A DNA stretch of 64,000 bases, from the NCBI GenBank assembly GCA_016081115.2, contig JABTTQ020002177.1, forward strand, positions 146,443 through 210,442, given 5' to 3'. A program made the translations under genes and the position numbers. Position 1 is the first letter of the stretch, and each line of letters begins with the position of its first letter. This stretch comes from Rehmannia glutinosa (Eukaryota > Streptophyta > Magnoliopsida > Lamiales > Orobanchaceae). A model generated the notes under the pieces. It made no database searches. It saw only the letters and a list, made by a program, of their open reading frames with translations, and had not been told where the DNA came from. Positions 34,670 to 46,788 of this stretch are shown here, one piece after another.

Positions 34670-37600
34670 ATGGCCCCAACCCCATCGATGAGGGCTACGG
34701 TATGGAATTGTAGAGGTCTAGGAGGGCCCTCTACAGTTTCCCAAACCAAGGAGATTATTAGGCTCCACCATCCTTATTTTTTGTTTATTTGTGAGACTAA
34801 AAAAAAGAAAGGTTTTGTCGCTACCGTTTGCAAGAATTTGAATGTTCAAGAAAGATGGATTTGTGTTGATCCGGTTGGCTCAGTGGGGGTTTGTTGGTGT
34901 GTTGGTCCCCTAGAGTGGCTATTAAAGGAATCCTTTCATGTTACTTCTGTTTTGAGATTGAATATTGTTTGGAGAGATCTAATGTGGTGGAATGGGCGAT
35001 TTTCTTTTATGCTAGCACTTGCCCTGATACTAGGAAGAAGCAATGGGACTTTCTGATTAATGCTAAGAATAGGTGGGGGAAGCTTTGGTGGCTAGGGGGT
35101 GATTTCATCGATATTCTGAGTAATGCGGAAAAGAAAGGAGGGAGAATTCGAGCTGAATCCAGTTTTAGGGGCTTTAAGAACTTTATCTGTAATATGAGGA
35201 CGGAGGAAATTTCATTTAGTGGCTATGAATTTACCTGATCAAATCTCAGAGGGGATGAAGGATTTGTTGAAGAAAGATTGGACCGTATCTTTGGATTTGT
35301 TGAGTGGATTTTGGCTCATCCTAGTGCTTTAGTTCATCACATTGTTAGACACTCCTCGGATCATCGTTATTGGACTTAAATGCGAGCCTAACAAAGGTAA
35401 AAACTAAAAAAGATTTACATTTGACAAGCGGTGGATTGAGATGCATGGTCAGAAGAAGCGATTCTTTGAAGCTTGGCGGGAAAGATTTTTGGTACCTTGA
35501 TGTTTCAATTGCAATGCAAAATTACAAGTAGTAGGCTCAAACTCCTGGCTTAGAATAGAACCAACTCCTCCAATGCAGCTCAGACCATTTCTGATACTAC
35601 AAAAAACTGGAGGAGCTGAATTCGAAGAAGGGCAAGAGGAATTGGAAGTTGTGGGAAAGTCGAAAAGGTACTCTCAATAAAGCCTATGTTAATGAAGAAG
35701 CCTATTAGAAGCAAAAATCTCGAAATAAGTGGCTTAAGAAGGGTGACAAAAACACCAAATTCTTTCATGCTTGTACGATCCAAAGGCAAAAGATTAATTG
35801 TGTATAGAGAAGTTGATTAGAGATGATGGAGTGGAAGTTACCTCTAGAACTAATGTGATTAAGGAAATTGAGAGCTATTATCAGGAGCTTTTCACTTCAG
35901 CCCTTCCGAGTACAGTCAACTCATTGCTGAATGGTGAATGGTATCCCAAATTCAATCTCCCTCTCTCAGAATCAATGGCTTACTCGACAGATTGGAGACT
36001 TGGAAATCAAAGAAGCCTTGTTTGACCTTCATCCCAATAAGGCCCTCGGGCCAGATGGTATGTCTCCTTGTTTCTTTCATAACTTCTGGGATATTGTTAA
36101 GATTGATATTTGCAGAGCTATTAAAAGTTTTTTCATCTCTTCTAAAATGCTCAGGAAGATGAACCATACACTGGTTTGTCTTATTCCGAAAGTCAAAAAT
36201 CCCATCCTTATTTCTTAGTTCAGGCCTATCAGTTTGTGTAATACGGTCTATAAAATAATCTCCAAAATTCTAGCTAATAGACTTAAAACTTGTCTTCATC
36301 TTTGCATTTGTGAGTCTCAAACTGCATTTGTTCCTGGTAGACAAATTCTGGATAATGTTATTATGGCTCATGAGTGTTTCCATCACCTTCATAGTAAGAA
36401 AAGTGGGAATAAGTATTATATGGCTATTAAGCTGGATATGGCAAAGGCGTATGATCGTGTGGAATGGTCCTTTTTGTGTGAGGTTTTGTCTAAGATGGGG
36501 TTTGAGTTCAAGTTTGTGTCATGGGTCTTGTCTTGTATTAATTCAGCATTGTTTTCTTTTCTTGTTAAATGGGAAGCAGGGGGTTTTGTTACCCCATCTA
36601 GAGGAATTAGACAAGGAGATCCACTTTCTCCTTATCTATTTCTTATCATTTCAGAAGCACTTTCCAATCTTATATCTCAAGCAAAAGCTGATAATAAACT
36701 GACATGTTTTAAAATTTCAAGAGCAGGTCCTTTTGTTACTCACCTCTTCTTCGAGATGATGCTTTGATGTTCAATGAAGCAAGTGTGGAGCAGGCATATA
36801 ATTTCAAGGATGTGTTGAATCAATACTGTGAAGCTTCAGGTCAGAAAGTGAACTTTGACAAGTCCTCTGTCTTTTTCAGTTCCAATACACCTGAATCAGT
36901 GAGAAAAGATGTCTGTGAAGCTCTTGGTGGAATCTTGGAACAAAGGAAAATTAAGCATTTGGGTCTCCCCCTTACAATTGGCAGATCAAAAAGGGATATT
37001 TTCAGATTTGTGTTGGATGCGGTGAGAAGAGAATATCCAACTGGAAAAATAATTTCTTAAGTTTGGGGAAAGAGGTTCTTGTAAAATCGATTACTTAACT
37101 CTTTGCCTAACTATATTATGTCTTGTTATAAACTTCCGGTGGGGATTTGTGAGGACTATTATAAAATTTTGGAGAAGTTTTGGTGGGGTTCTAAAAGAAG
37201 GTGGAATGGATAAAATGCATTGGGTTAAGTGGGATAAGATGACCATCCCCAAGGAGGAGGGAGGTGTTGGGTTTCAGGACATTGGGTTGTTTAATGATTG
37301 TCTTCAAGCTAAAATGACTTTGGAGAATCCTTACACAACTTAATCTATTAATGAGTAAATTGCTCAAGGCTAGGTATTTCAATAAGGTGGGGATTTTTAA
37401 TGTTGAGGCCAAAAGTAATGACTCTTTTCTGTGGAAGAGCTTGTTAAAAGCTATGTATGTGTTAATCATGGGAGTTAGATTCTCAATAGCAGATGGAAAA
37501 TCCACTAGATTGTGGGAGCATCCATGGTTGTGGGAGTACTTCTCTCTCGTTCCTATTGGCTGGAGTGAGTCTTTGAATCACCTTACTTGGGTCAGTAAAC

Positions 37601-38430
37601 TGTTGATGGAAGGCAAAAGGGAATGTAATAGTGAACTTATCCTTTAGCTCTTTTGCCCCCATGATGCTGAGGCAATTTTGTCTACAAAAATACACAAACC
37701 TTGCCAAAGAAAGATGGTGTGGAGTTGCTCCAGCGATGGAAAATTTGCGGTGAAATCTGCATATAAAATGCAATTTTGTCTACAAAAATACATAGCCTTG
37801 CCAGCAAAGATCGGATGGTGTGGAGTTGCTCCAGTGATGGAAAACTTGCGGTGAAATCTGCATATAAAATGCTCTGTGATAAGAAGGTTCAATTGATGAG
37901 AAAAGATGAGAGCAGTGCGGGGGGAGAGAGTAAGAGACAGAAATGGAATTTCTTGTGGGGATTGAAGATTAAGAGTAAGCTGAAACACTTCCTTTGGAAG
38001 TGCTTGCATAATTTACTACCTGTTGGAGTTCAGCTTTTGAGAAGAGGTATGAAAATTGATGTTATTTGTGATGATTGTGGGGAATGTCCAGAATCAGTGG
38101 ATCACATCCCTTTCCATTGCGATCGTGCTAGAAGAATTTGGAAAATTGCTTGATTTGTTGGGAGGATCTATCACGATAAGATGACATTTGATGAATGGTG
38201 GACTCGCTTATGCGATATGAAGGGAAGGTTTCTTGGGAGTGAGCGAGAATCCAATTATCCACCTATATCCTTTGGTGGCTTTGGAAAACAAGGAATATGT
38301 GGAAGTTTCAAAGAAAGTGGTTTTCAGAGTCGGAGGTTACCTCCCTTGCGGGACAAGAGTTGTCCGAATTTGATCACTCAAACTAATCAGCTGCTTGGCT
38401 GCAGAGCTTCAGGGGATATGTCCCAGTGAA
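34670..38430 (+). pseudogene. LINE ORF2: endonuclease / reverse transcriptase, multiply broken
   Basis: The endonuclease start MRATVWNCRGLGGP is at about 34688, followed by frames to about 35400. Reverse transcriptase blocks lie at 35931-36767: NKALGPDGMSP, VCLIPKV, RPISLCNTVYKIISKILANR, FVPGRQILDNV, KLDMAKAYDRVEW, RGIRQGDPLSPYLF. At the catalytic FADD site (about 36750) one base is missing, and the frame reads LFFEMML and stops; it resumes at 36764 as FNEASVEQAY and SGQKVNFDKS. A zf-RVT C-terminal domain follows (KLKHFLWKCLHNLLP, CDDCGECPESVDHIPFHC, 37930-38120). In-frame stops also occur at about 36218, 37058 and 37343. The enzyme would nick DNA and copy its own RNA; this copy cannot. Confidence 0.9.
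37673..37871 (+). repeat. ~98-bp tandem duplication inside LINE ORF2
   Basis: The block beginning caattttgtctacaaaaata and ending ctgcatataaaatg occurs at 37673-37770 and again at 37771-37871, with a few substitutions and a small indel. It duplicates part of the zf-RVT-side coding region and adds to its disruption. Confidence 0.9.
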
Positions 38431-38706
38431 GTTTGCTCGGTCTCCTATGGTGGTGTTTTGGATTACCCTGAATTAATGTTTTATGTTGATTTGTTCATTT
38501 TGGACTGTTGATGATCTTGTTGTGTATGTGTTGATATTAGTTCAGGTTTTTGATTTTGATTTGTGTCCCTCATTGTTTTAGGGGCCTTTCCCTCATGAGC
38601 ATATGCTTTGGAGTGGATTTGGGCTAGTGAGCCCCGCAATTGTAAATGCCGGTTTGGTTGAGGTTTCTCAAGTTTAATATAACCTTTCGCTTTTGATAAA
38701 AAAAAA

Positions 38707-38748
38707 GAATAGATAGATAGATGGATAGATAGACAGATAAATAGATAT

Positions 38749-38802
<54 letters not shown>
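38707..38802 (+). repeat. (GATA)n microsatellite at the LINE 3' end
   Basis: About 20 units of gata with a few interruptions (gatg, gaca, ataa), directly after the LINE's A-rich 3' end. It probably grew from the tail at insertion or later by slippage. Confidence 0.9.
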
Positions 38803-40354
38803 CCAAACGTAATATTTCTTCATCTTTTTTATCTGATTTCAATTGTTTGGTAATTATTATTATTGCGTGATCTTGTTTATGATTGTTTTTATCTTTGTTG
38901 AAATTATGATTCCTTCTCTAAGCATGAACTAAACTCATTGTTCTAGGATTAGGATGAATTAATTCGAAAGAACAAGCATGTATATTGATTAATTGATTAT
39001 GCTTGATTGAATTGCTTTATTTTATAATCGATTGGCTGATCAACTTTTGATTATCTTGAGAGAATAATTGAGATCGAAAGATTATATTATTACCAGACTA
39101 AGTTCAATTAGGAGGTTAGATATGAATCAACAATGTAATATCTAACTTGGTTAATTAATTGGGTAAATTAGATCTATTTAGACTTAATATGTAAATATGA
39201 GAGAGATCAGATCTAAAACTAGTTTATATTTGTTTTCTTAATTGTTTAATCGAATGGTCAATTGATTGATATCCTACTTGTGAGTTTGATGAGATGATTC
39301 TGAAATCCTAGATGTTTCCTCCATATGTTTTTCTTTGGGTTAATTGAGTTTAAGTTTAATTGGTTTCTTATTTGTTTTTCCTTAGATAATAAAATAACAG
39401 ATTTGGTTAGAGAGGTTAGGATTTACTTTTTCTCTATTGTGATATACAATAATTATTTGCTGGTTAAGTCTTTCTCGAGAGACGACTTGTGGTTAACTTG
39501 CTACCCTACAATTGATTTCGTACTTCTGCGAGCGTCGCTAGATTAATTTAGGCTTTTAGTATTCGAACATATATCGTTGAACATTCCATGGATGGAGAAA
39601 TGTTGAAATCGCCCATCATCATTAATTTTCTTCCACTATCCGTCTGTCGAACTTCTAAAAATGCTTCTTGAAGCATATATATGGGAATCCCATAATTCTC
39701 CCCCTTACCTCGTCTAGTATTTGTTGAGACCGAGAAGAAACTTGAACGTTCTCTTTTATTCAATAATCATCATGTACATAGCAATGCCATCAACATATTT
39801 CCATGAATATATCTCAATCATATCAATATGTTGTCAGTATCGTGTAACGATATTAAAGTATTAAGTGACCTTTAAATCCCCTGTCACATGTTATGAAGTT
39901 TAGTTTCAATCTCGAACAACTCTGTGGTATTTCTGAATTAGATTAGATTTTACATGTTGCTTCTCAAATCTCTTCGGTTGTCTTGTAAAGCAGGAAATAT
40001 TTTTTATCCTATTTTGGTGGTCATGAAGTTGATTAGCCATGACATAACCATGTGCTTTCCCATTTCCCAGGTCCGATATTAGGATCTGATTTTTCTAAAA
40101 TGGAGGCCTCGTCAGTGAGATATTCGTCTTTCCCTTTGCGGCAAACATACATAAGAACATATTGTGACCATTTAAGAAATTATGGCCATTAAGTCTATGA
40201 TTGGTGATAAGAAATGATGAATTTTCTTGAATATTGGTTGAGGGAATTCATGCGGGGTTTGAACTGACTTCTAAGGAAGAGGATTTGATTCATTTCGTAT
40301 TTAGTCATGGTAGTAAGAAAATGACAACAAAGAAATTAGGGTTCCAAAACATGG
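38803..40354. other. Intergenic DNA, no gene seen
   Basis: The stretch 38900-39550 has the style of retrotransposon leader or LTR sequence (gattaattgattatgcttga, ggttagatatgaatcaacaa), but no LTR ends or primer site were found. A possible LTR fragment on the minus strand lies near 39690-39770 (attgaataaaagagaacg). The segment 39780-40354 shows nothing recognisable. Confidence 0.4.
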
Positions 40355-40384
40355 ATACACTACAAAAAAAAAGTAATTTAGCGA

Positions 40385-40530
40385 CACATATTTAGTGGCG
40401 GTTCATTGAAACCGCCACTATATGGTTATATAACAGTGGTTAGTACAAGCGCCGCTGATTAAGGGAATAAATTTGATTTGGGAAATAATAGCGGCTTACT
40501 TCGCGGCGGTTCAATACAAAACCGCCAGGA
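40385..40530. repeat. Left subterminal repeats of the CACTA element
   Basis: Short words tagtggcggttc, aaaccgccacta, agcgccgctga, gcggcggttc and aaaaccgccag occur in both directions just inside the left end. In En/Spm, such subterminal motifs are the binding sites of the TnpA protein. The element's 5' leader with a CT-rich, GC-richer stretch (40620-40780) follows. Confidence 0.75.
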
Positions 40531-42021
40531 ATAATTTTTTATTATAAAATTACAATTATTAATTATTCATAAAAAAGGCTTTGAAAGTTAAAAAATTAGG
40601 GTTTTTGAATTATTATACAGGGAAAACGTCACTCCTCTTTTCTCTCGCACAAGCACACGAGCACTGCACACCTCCCACCAGTTGCCTCCGCCGTCGACTT
40701 AGTACCATCCGCCTGCCTCCGTCGTCGGTATCCAGCAGTCCACCGTCGTCCCTAAGGACTCGATATTGTGCTGCCTTTTCCAACTTCCATGGACAAAGCC
40801 TTATTCGACGACATCTTTGCAACTCCATCGGTATTCTTCTATCTACTTTATCTCCATCGATATTTCCATTTGTTATTTCATTTCTCATTTACTCTCGGTT
40901 GGAAGAAAAGGGAAAAGAAGAAAATCGATTTGTTATTTCATTTCTCAAGATAATTTTTCGATAAAATTTTCGAGATTCTTCAATAGCTATGCCTTGTAGT
41001 GATGAGAAAATGACTAAATCCATTACTGGTACAAAATATTAGTTGATGATAATAATCTATTTTTTTGAAATTGGTTGTGTCATTTGTTATTTCAAATAGC
41101 ATGCCGTCATTGAACATGTTACACAACTAACAAGACATATTATAAAGATCATTTCCCTGTTGATAACATCAAGAATTTATACATGATATATTTTAATATG
41201 TAGTACTAAAATGAAATAGAAGGTAGAAAAATTTGACAAAAAATGCATATAGAACAATGTCTCATTTGGATATGGTTGTCTTGTTGCTGATGTAGAGATT
41301 AATCCCCTATATAGGTTCTAGAAGTTCTGAATTTTTGGAAAAAGCTTGATCAAATGCACGCCGGATGAAGTTCTTCCCATTGAAAAGTTCATTGTAGAAG
41401 CTTATTCAGTCATATATAAAGCTGCGAGTTGTACAATCACAAATATGATGGTACAAAATAAAGGCATCTATGTAAAAATAAACCAGTGAAGAAATATGTC
41501 CCTGTTTACTTGGAACAAGAACACGCTATCTCTTTTTTGTTATTCTTTTTGCATACTGTTATTTATGTGCTATTATAGTTCCGTTCTTTTTCCTTTTAAA
41601 TATGCCGATACCAAAAAGATAGTTCCAAATGGCTGCATAATTATAATCTCTTACAAAGTACTCTAATCATAAACCATTTGATTTAGAAAGTTAACACTAA
41701 TTTTGTTGGCTTTATAGTTTCATTATGCGGAATGGAGCGAGAGAAATCTTGTTTTTTTTATTTGGTTAATTACAAAACTACCCCGAGGTTTATCATTATT
41801 CTTCGCATTTTTATATTAATGTTTTTCTCCTCTTGGATTCATTGCATAATATGCGCATTAAAGAATGTGTAATTGGTTCATAGTTATTTTTTTAAATAAC
41901 TAATTCTTTGTTTTTCTTTGCGGATCTTGTGTATTGGGCGAGCTTTGTTCGTTTATTTCATTTAGGGGCATTTTTACTTAGTTTTATCAGGTAAATATTT
42001 ATAATTGTGGATTGATTCCTC

Positions 42022-45000
42022 ATGGATAAATCTTGGATTGAGTTGCCGCGAAATACACTTGAATATATAGAGGGGGTGGATAAATTTATTGATTTCGCAC
42101 TTGAGCATCGATCATGTTGAGGAAAGAATATTGTGCCCTTGTGTGAAATGCAAATTTACACCTTTGGTTAAATAAATTTGAAGTGAAAGAACATTTGTTT
42201 TGCAATGGTTTTTTACCGGGTATGTTCATTGGGTTTGGCATGGAGAAGGACAATCTATAAATACTTCCAATCCCAATCCTAATATTGTGCGTACTAATGT
42301 GCAACCGGGAATCTGAAGTAAATATCATTCATGATGTTTTTGCACATATAGAACATGGTATAAATAAACCTTCCACATCACACCAAGCAAAGAGTCAGGG
42401 ATAAAGTATTACCTAGAGAGGGTAGTGAAGAAAGTAAGATATTTTATGACACGCTTGAAGATGGAAATCAAGACTTGAATGAGGGGTGTAACAAGTACTC
42501 GAAATTGTCATTTTTGTTGAAGTTGTATCACATCAAGTGCTTGTGCGGAATAAGTAATAAAGCAATGACCATGATTTTTGAATTGTTAAAAGATGCTTTT
42601 GAACAAGCAAGACTCACGATTCATTCTATGAGGCCAAAAAAACCATAAACAAACTTAGTCTTAATTATAGTAGTATTCATGCATGCCCAAATGATTGCAT
42701 GTTATATTGGGGAGATGATAAAAGTGCGAAACATGCAAAATATGCCACACTTCAAGATGGAAACAACAAAATAATAGGTGTCTTTGGAGGTGTTCGGCTA
42801 GCAACAAATGTAAAAAGAAACTGCTAAAGTGTTACGTTACTTTCCTATTAAGCCTCAAAGGTTGAACGGTTGTTTATGTCTTCTAAAATAGCCGAGCATA
42901 TGAGATGGCATGGTATGGATAATGTGAGAGATGGGTTGATGCGACACCTTAGAGATTCTCAAGCATGGAAACAATTTAATGAAACACATGTAAAATTTGT
43001 TGCTGATCCGCGAAATGTTCGACTTGGGTTAGCTGCTGATGGTTTCAATCTATTTGGACACCAAAGTTCTACACATAGCACTTGGCCGGTGATTTTGATT
43101 CCCTATAACTTGCCTCCTTGGATGTGTATGAAGCAGACTTCATTTATTTTGTCTATGATTATTCTGGGAAAAAGATGCCAGGAAATGACATAGATATTTA
43201 CTTACAACCTCTTATGAAAGAGTTACATGAGTTGTGTGGAGTGGCGGAGTAGAAACATTTGATGCTTCACAGAGTCAGTTTTTTACATTGCGTGCAGCTC
43301 TATTGTGGACCATAGTGATTTTCCTGGGTTAGGCAACTTATCTGGGTGGAATACACATACAGGGCTAGCATGCCCTTCTTGCAACTTTGACTCTTTGCCA
43401 CACCGTCTTCCTCATAGTAGAAAGTGGTGTTTTATGGGTCATCACTGCTTCTTGGAGTCCACTCATCAATACAGATCTAATCGCTCTAAATTTGATGGTA
43501 GTAAAGATTTTAGAAATCCACCAAAATTTTTATCAGGTTCAGATGTTTTCAATCAACTTGAAGATGTTAGTGCTACATTCGGAAAAAAACCAGAATTGAA
43601 TGAGAAGGGGAAAAGATCACGAGCGATAAGAACCGAGGATGGCGACGTGCAATAATGGAAAAAGAAAAGTATTTTTTCCAGCTTCCTTATTGAAAATTCA
43701 ATTTATTGCGCCACAATCTTGATGTCATGCATATTGAAAAAAACGTTTTTGACAATGTGTTGTTTATTTTACTAAATGAACCTTTGAGATCAAAAGATAA
43801 TCTCAATGCCCGCAAGGATTTGCAGTCAATGGGTATTAGAAGAGATCTTTGGCCTAATGAAAATGGAAAATATCACCCGACTTGTTTTACAATGACGAAT
43901 GCACAAAAAGATGTATTCCTTGCTACCTTGGAGAATGTGTTACTGTCAGATGGTTACTCGAGTAATATTTCAAGATGTGTTGATTTGAGGAATCGCAAAA
44001 TACATGGATTGAAAAGTCATGATTGTCACATCATTATGGAACATCTACTGCCGATTGCCATTTGCAATTTGTTACCAAATCAAGTTTGTCTGGTTTTGGT
44101 CAAGTTATGTTCTTTCTTCAAAAAACTATGTGCTAGAGTATTGAATACTCAAGAGCTTGATAGCCTTCAAAGTCGTCTTGTGCTAACATTATGTCATATA
44201 GAAATGGTGTTCCCACCATCATTCTTCACAGTCATGGTGCATTTAGTTGTTCATCTAGTTGATGAGGTGAAGTTTGGAGGTCCAGTTCCATACCGGTGGA
44301 TGTATAGTATAGAGAGGTTAATAAACCCGGGACATCTATATAATATCTTATTTATTATGTTGTTGATAATATGCATCCACTAATATATTTTATTATGTAG
44401 ATATTTAGGACATTTAAAGTCTTATGTACGAAATCGAACACAACCGAGAGGGTTCCATAGCCGAAGGGTATATTCTTTGAAGAATGTCTTACCTTTTGCT
44501 CAAGGTATTTAGAAGGGTCGAAACAAGATTCAATCGACCTCGCCGTGTTGATGATGAACCAATTGATCTTGAAAGTATTCAAAGAAGCAATGTCTTCCAA
44601 CAGATTGGTCGACCGGTAGGCAATGGTTCAACTTTTCAACTGACTGATTTGGAAAAACAACAAGCACATCGATATGTGCTAATGAATTGTGGACATGTGG
44701 ACAAATATATTGAGTAAGTAATGCTTTAAATGATTTTTAATTACACACTAATGATGTATATATTTACACATACTAAATAATATTTTATTTCATGTGTTAT
44801 AAATGTATGCTATTACATAGGGAATTTAAAAGTTAACGAAGAGACGACTAAGGAGTCATTCAAGATCTTCTGCAGAGATTCAAAAAGTAGTTAATAGAGA
44901 TTTTGCTTCTTGGTTTGCAAAGAGAGTAAGTATTACATCTCAAACCAAACCTTACATATAAATATTTTACCTTACTAATATAAGTCATTCCATCTCAGAT

Positions 45001-45637
45001 TATGAATGTTGGCAACCAGGAAGAAGTGTCAGATGACATTAAGTCTATAGCAAGAGGCCTAGTTACTCATGCTAGAAGATTTTCTGCATATAACATTAAC
45101 GGTTTAAGATTTCGAACGATAAAACGAGAAGAAGGGTTAAAGTCACAAAATAGTGGAGTATTTTTTATTGCTGGAACTCCAAGTGTTGCAAGTAGTCGTG
45201 ATGTTCATGGAGTTGTTGGAGATGTCGCTTATTATGGAAAATTGGTAGACATCATTGAACTCAACTATTATGGCAGATTTGTTGTTACACTGTTCAAGTG
45301 TATATGGGCTGACACGACCACTTCAAGAGGGATAAGAAGAGACCATTTGGGTTTCACAGAGGTTAATTTTTCTAGAGGAATGCATGTCGGAGATAGTATA
45401 GATGATGAACCGTATGTGTTAGCTGTACAAGCTCAGATGGTATTCTATATCACTAATGAGTTGGAAAAAGACTGGAGTGTTGCAATACCTTTCAAACCAA
45501 GAGATATTTTCGACATGGGTGAAAATGAAAGTAATAACATATGTGATATTGCTCCGGTTCGAGAAGACAACCAAAACCTTATATTTTCAGATGACATTGA
45601 AAATTTGCCCTTAACAAGGGAAGAGTTGGATGATTGA
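42022..45637 (+). pseudogene. TnpD-like (TNP2 family) transposase, broken
   Basis: Starts MDKSWIELPRNTLEYIEGVD (transposase-associated N-terminal domain, with a CPCVKC-like zinc motif in a shifted frame). TNP2 blocks follow: ACPNDCMLYWGDD (about 42690, frame-shifted), DPRNVRLGLAADGFNLFG and PVILIPYNLPPWMCMK (42870-43190), GNLSGWNTHTGLACPSC and FMGHHCFL (43305-43655), then RHNLDVMHIEKNV (43706 on). The DUF4218 part (VDEVKFGGPVPYRWMYSIER) is split by an intron 44317-44400 (gttaat...tatgtag), continuing YLGHLKSYVRNR. The DUF4216 C-terminus is at 45002-45637 (VAYYGKLVDIIELNYYGRF, DEPYVLAVQAQMVFY). Family members cut and join the element ends. Several one-base shifts and stops (for example 43193, 43252, 43655) inactivate it. 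Confidence 0.9.
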
Positions 45638-46788
45638 GGTGTGACATAGTATAAGCTGAAGCAATATTTCAGTTAGTTAGATAATAATTTTTCTTTCAAA
45701 AAAAAGAAATTTTCATGTTGGGGTTGAATAATAAATATATTTTTTGAGACATGTTTGCATTTTATTACTTTGCGATTTAAGCTTCCAAATTGTGATCTTT
45801 TGTTTGCATTTTTTTTTTGAGTAATTTTTCATGAAAAATGTGATCTTTAATCGAATACGTTATCATTTTTGTGAAATATTTGCATATTTCTCTAGTGTAA
45901 TTTCGCTACTTCTTGTTTTCTTCCTCCAATTCTCTTGCGGGTACACTATTGCCCTGAGTTCCTAGGATTTTTCCGTTCAAAAATCAGTAAATTTAAGGTT
46001 TGTTCTGTAATTCCAAAACTGCTTTGATAAATATTTTTAGCCTTTTATGCTAAACTTAGTTGTAATTGCAAAGATTTTTCAAAATCTCATTGAAGTATAA
46101 TTAAGATTTTTGAACAAGAATCGAAAAATGCTTTAACAAGAATGTGGAAGTAATAAACAAGAAAAAAAAGTCTTCGTAGTATTCTTTGTTGAGTAATAAT
46201 AGCAGAGCAAGAGCAGAGAAAAAGTAAGAATTATCCATTGATCAATTGCTATTTTCTCATAAACTTAGTCAGGTATTTGATGGCTTTGTGTGTGTGTATG
46301 TGCACATATATATTGAGACCTCAAGTCTTAGTCTAAAAACAAATTGTCAAAAGGGTAATAAATCTTTATTCATCCCCTGTTTTTTTGTAAAAATTGAGAA
46401 AATTACTCATGTCTGATGAACAAATTAATTACTTACCAAAGATGAAGGGCATAGTGACAAGACCCCCTTTTTCTTTTTGACATTAATTTGACCTCTGTGC
46501 TTCATCATTCCCATTTCTTTGTTCGTGTTTTTGTAGTTTTTAGCACCAAATGGCCCAGGCATTTATAGGAAGGATATTAAATTTCTTTTACATGCTGTAA
46601 ATATTGAAGTTAACTTTTATCACTTTCATAGTTTCATCTACATAAAGATTTATTGTATATATTACATGATTCTTCTTCTTGCAGAATTGTTACTTTATTT
46701 TTGCTCATAGCTGATTATTGTAGGGTAATAAGTCAGTGAAAACTCGTATTTTGCTCATAACTAATTGTTACTTTATTTTTGCATAGCC

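Larger units (their letters stand above)
32950..38706 (+). mobile_element. Decayed L1-type LINE retrotransposon
   Basis: A non-LTR element with a 5' leader, a gag-like ORF1 with a CCHC knuckle, an ORF2 with endonuclease, reverse transcriptase and zf-RVT regions, and a 3' end tttcgcttttgataaaaaaa that runs into a (GATA)n tract. No target duplication could be fixed. Frameshifts and stops throughout make it inactive. Confidence 0.88.

Noticed and set aside
32950..38706. Host gene with reverse transcriptase domain
   Set aside because: The ORF1-endonuclease-RT-zf-RVT order and the A-rich tail show a LINE element, not a domesticated gene; the frames are broken.
39548..39763. Minus-strand frame with NYGIPIYMLQEAFLEV
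   Set aside because: Could be an LTR fragment, but no ends or primer site; not enough to annotate as coding.
40581..40964. 127-residue frame near the left end of the CACTA element
   Set aside because: Lies in the element's leader, Ser/Pro-rich and unlike any known protein; treated as untranslated leader.
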